Source: Geitlerinema sp. PCC 7407
GTDB taxonomy: Bacteria; Cyanobacteriota; Cyanobacteriia; PCC-7407
Length of the DNA: 64,000 bases
Reading direction: 5' to 3'
Assembly (NCBI RefSeq): GCF_000317045.1
Contig: NC_019703.1
Span: 62,001 to 126,000, forward strand
The notes under the pieces: model-generated
Told to the model about the DNA's origin: nothing
The model's input: the letters and a program-made list of their open reading frames with translations, nothing else
Databases searched by the model: none
Program-made: the position numbers and the translations under genes
In this document: one piece after another, positions 61,628 through 64,000 of the stretch
Layout of the letters: each line of letters starts with the position of its first letter
How positions within the stretch are numbered: the stretch's first letter is position 1

Positions 61628-62017
61628 ATGAGTAAAAAGAAAAAGATCGAGCCGCTTGTCGGTGAACCACTCCTCAAGAAGGTGAAGGAGTTAGAAAATC
61701 TCAGTAAAGAAGACAAGGCCAAAGCGTGTGGTTACTACACCGTTACCAAAAACGGCGTAGAGCGCGTCAATATGATGAAATTTCTGAATGCCCTGATTGA
61801 TGCAGAAGGCATTCAGCTAGATGGCAAACAAAACGGCAGCGGCCGCGGCGGGCGAAGCGCAAGCTATCGCATTAGCGTCCAGTCCAACGGCAATTTGCTC
61901 ATCGGCGCAGCCTACACCAAGCAAATGGATCTCAAGCCCGGAGACGAGTTTGAAATCTCCCTCGGTCGCAAGCACATTCATTTGCGCCAAATTGACCGAG
62001 AAACCGCAGAAGTCTAG
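61628..62017 (+). CDS. calA: CalA-type cyAbrB transcriptional regulator
   Basis: A 129-residue AbrB-like regulator of the cyanobacterial type. The C-terminal AbrB half (Tyr-Arg-Ile-Ser-Val-Gln-Ser-Asn-Gly-Asn-Leu-Leu-Ile-Gly and Leu-Lys-Pro-Gly-Asp-Glu-Phe-Glu-Ile-x-Leu-Gly-Arg-Lys-His-Ile) binds DNA. The N-terminal Lys-Lys-Lys-Ile-Glu-Pro-Leu and Val-Asn-Met-Met-Lys-Phe-Leu-Asn mark the sll0359/CalA branch and not CalB. Such proteins control nitrogen/carbon genes and hydrogenase. ATG 61628 is preferred to the adjacent TTG. Confidence 0.93.
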   Translation: MSKKKKIEPLVGEPLLKKVKELENLSKEDKAKACGYYTVTKNGVERVNMMKFLNALIDAEGIQLDGKQNGSGRGGRSASYRISVQSNGNLLIGAAYTKQMDLKPGDEFEISLGRKHIHLRQIDRETAEV

Positions 62018-62698
62018 CGATCTCGACTGCTGGGTTTTGACTGCAGCGTGAACTTCAGCGTTTGAGATGATTCACTCTTCGTCTTTGGCAGTCTTGATAT
62101 CCCCATCGCGTGCCCGCTGAATCTCCGTTGGGTTCTTGGCGCTTCTCTTCACTGCTCACGCGATCGTCCTCTACCAGCCGCCTTCTGTCCCTACTTGATC
62201 TGGGGCGGGGGCGGCTAAACTTTTGGAGCCCGAGGGACCCCTCTGGGCCATACGCCACTTTTCAATCCCTGCCAAAAGTTACAGTAAGGTAGTGATACAG
62301 GGTGATAGAGCTGACAATTTCTAAGGGCGATCGCAGTAAAGTAGAGAAAATTCCTAAATAAAATTAACTCTCGCCATACCCTAACCGATGTTCTGCTGCT
62401 CGGCGCGTTCCTGAGCTTTTTCTCCCGACAAAACTACGCTTCTTAGGCGATAAAATCGCGACGGCTGGGTTCTCCAAACTATCCAGCCAACCGCCTCACT
62501 AGACTCCTGTGCGATCGCTCAGACTCATGCTCCGTACAGCCAGCGGCAGCCGCCAAACATTCTAGGGTTTGCGCCACTGTAGATTCTGATAGAACAGTTA
62601 TCTTTATAAAGACTAATGCAGTGCCAGGGGCTACTCCGTAGCTTCACGGAGGCGCTCTCCCCCTATCCCCTCGCTTTTAGCACTGGACAACCATATAG
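62018..62698. other. Intergenic region, no gene called
   Basis: About 680 bp upstream of the kinase. Short frames on both strands (for example 62055-62258 minus) show no family features. AT-richer stretches near 62330-62370 and 62590-62630 could hold the kinase promoter. Confidence 0.45.
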
Positions 62699-64000
62699 AT
62701 GCGTCCCCCAACCACGCAGATGGTCCAAGGCAACGGTACCCAAAAAATGACAGACTCCAGGCCAGATCCCAGCGTCGGCAGACTGCTCGATAAGCGGTAT
62801 CAGTTGGTGGAACTGATTGGGCAAGGAGCGATGGGCCGCGTCTACCGCGCACAGCACGTGCTGCTAGGCGGCTCCGTCGCCGTCAAATTCTTGTCCCATA
62901 CCCTGCTCAGCCAGCGAATGCGGACCCGCTTCTTTGACGAAGCCAAAACCTGTGCCCAGCTCGGCCAAAAAAGCATTCATATTGTCCGTGTGACCGACTA
63001 CGGCGTTGACGAAGACGAGATTCCGTTTTACGTCATGGAGTTTCTCCAGGGAGATAGCCTCAGCGACATCATCAATGAGGCACCGCTCGCTGTACCTCGC
63101 TTCCTCGGGCTGGCGCGCCAGATTTGCCTCGGCTTGCAGTGCGCCCACGAAGGCATCCTCATCGACAAAAAGCTCTGTCCGATCATTCACCGGGACATCA
63201 AGCCCAGCAACATTCTCGTCACCCAAGACTCCTCCTTCGGAGAGCTCGCCAAAATCCTCGACTTTGGCATTGCAAAGCTGCTGCAAGAGGACAGCCAGCA
63301 GACGAACTGCTTCATGGGAACCCTGGCCTACGCCTCCCCCGAGCAGATGGAAGGTCGCGAACTGGACAATCGCTCAGACATTTATAGTCTCGGCGTCATG
63401 ATGTTCCAGATGCTGACCACCAAAATGCCGCTCCAGGCCGACGTTCACACCTTTGGTGGCTGGTACAAAGCCCACCATACCCAGCGGCCGCGCACCTTCG
63501 AGTCCATCTCTCCCAGCCTGAAGCTGCCCAAGATGCTTGAGCACTTGGTCATGGCGTGTCTGGAAAAGCAGCCGGAAAACCGGCCCCAGACCGTCGAAGA
63601 AATTTTGCGGGCCATCGAGCCTCTAGAGCAGCGTTTTGGCATGGGGCGTCAGCTGGGTCAGCGGATTGGCGCTGCGCTCTCCAAGATCCCGGTGACGCCT
63701 ACCTCCTCGGAGCCCAAGCCTTCCCAGGAAACCATGCGACAGCCGGTGTCGCCGCCCTCGATTCCGCCCCTGCCGGCCTCTGCCCAGGTTACTTCTACAG
63801 AGATGATCTGTCGTGCCCAAGCTTGGCCTGCCAACAAGCCCATTGCCCAGATTGTCTTCCCTCAGCTGCTCAAGACCGAGACGGAGACGGTGGTGACGCT
63901 GTGGGCGATGCTGCCCAAGCAGGAAATCGACAATCTGGTGCTGAGCAAGCTCTACAACCGGCTCTACCACAACTATCTGTGTACGATGTCGCCCCATCCG
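62699..64000 (+). CDS. Serine/threonine protein kinase (partial, N-terminal)
   Basis: The ORF starts at ATG 62699 (other in-frame ATGs at 62720 and 62747) and runs off the window. Counted from 62747, the Gly loop Gly-Gln-Gly-Ala-Met-Gly-Arg-Val is at 25-32, the ATP lysine at 47 (Val-Ala-Val-Lys), then His-Arg-Asp-Ile-Lys-Pro-Ser-Asn and Asp-Phe-Gly. These are the complete Hanks-type kinase motifs. The kinase domain ends about residue 285. A Pro/Ser-rich linker and the start of a second domain follow. No transmembrane helix is seen in the visible part. Confidence 0.92.
   Translation, partial: MRPPTTQMVQGNGTQKMTDSRPDPSVGRLLDKRYQLVELIGQGAMGRVYRAQHVLLGGSVAVKFLSHTLLSQRMRTRFFDEAKTCAQLGQKSIHIVRVTDYGVDEDEIPFYVMEFLQGDSLSDIINEAPLAVPRFLGLARQICLGLQCAHEGILIDKKLCPIIHRDIKPSNILVTQDSSFGELAKILDFGIAKLLQEDSQQTNCFMGTLAYASPEQMEGRELDNRSDIYSLGVMMFQMLTTKMPLQADVHTFGGWYKAHHTQRPRTFESISPSLKLPKMLEHLVMACLEKQPENRPQTVEEILRAIEPLEQRFGMGRQLGQRIGAALSKIPVTPTSSEPKPSQETMRQPVSPPSIPPLPASAQVTSTEMICRAQAWPANKPIAQIVFPQLLKTETETVVTLWAMLPKQEIDNLVLSKLYNRLYHNYLCTMSPHP

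Noticed and set aside
1-64000. Search for tRNA, rRNA and CRISPR arrays
   Set aside because: No rRNA blocks, T-loop-like GGTTCGAATCC strings in cloverleaf context, or regularly spaced direct repeats were seen; a covariance-model scan could still find a missed RNA.

Overview
This 64 kb window is a cyanobacterial chromosome segment. The octamer HIP1 (GCGATCGC) recurs every few hundred bases inside and between genes. The gene content is also cyanobacterial: tocopherol synthesis, a CpcT/CpeT bilin lyase relative, Thf1/Psb29, a cyAbrB regulator, DUF1815 and DUF2839 proteins, a fused CobA-HemD, and an ethylene-receptor-like hybrid kinase. The DNA is GC-rich and most of the window is tightly packed housekeeping sequence. 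It recalls GC-rich filamentous genomes such as Geitlerinema or Leptolyngbya relatives, but that is an impression and not a measurement. I saw no rRNA, tRNA, CRISPR array or prophage.

Layout. 1-7 kb: cell-wall genes (a serine hydrolase cut by the window edge, an NlpC/P60 peptidase), coaE, fused cobA-hemD, an RDD membrane protein, and a tocopherol pair (homogentisate phytyltransferase and a tocopherol-type methyltransferase). 7-15 kb: KtrB and KtrA potassium uptake, anmK, conserved hypotheticals, a GT39-type glycosyltransferase coupled to an MgtC/SapB protein. 15-24 kb: a zinc-ribbon protein, an acyltransferase, exonuclease VII (xseA, xseB), recA, an FHA protein, an alpha/beta hydrolase and small cyanobacterial proteins.

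24.6-31 kb holds the most distinctive locus: three signalling genes on one strand. The first is a hybrid kinase with an ethylene-receptor-type transmembrane sensor, GAF and bilin-type GAF domains, kinase and receiver. It is followed by a REC-GGDEF-EAL protein with both catalytic motifs intact and a REC-histidine kinase. This could link ethylene or light sensing to cyclic-di-GMP. Next comes a TnpB element, then two AAA-like ATPases in tandem, one with an N-terminal helix-turn-helix and one with a transmembrane segment and 14 WD40 repeats. A helicase relative with a degraded P-loop and two same-length pentapeptide-repeat proteins follow.

43-64 kb: tyrA, an HPP membrane protein, phoH, a HAL2-type phosphatase, and a second TnpB element whose TnpB has lost its zinc-finger cysteines and is paired with a divergent 43-residue ribbon-helix-helix protein. 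Then come a YkvA protein, an ExbB/ExbD pair, an acidic lipoprotein, lysC, thf1, a CpcT/CpeT-like protein, sppA, type 2 IPP isomerase, pyrR, cbiB, an Rrf2 regulator, a CalA-type AbrB regulator and a Ser/Thr kinase cut by the window end.

Two small genes (47224-47355 and 51507-51641) were found by direct reading. Family assignments come from recognising motifs by eye; no database was searched.
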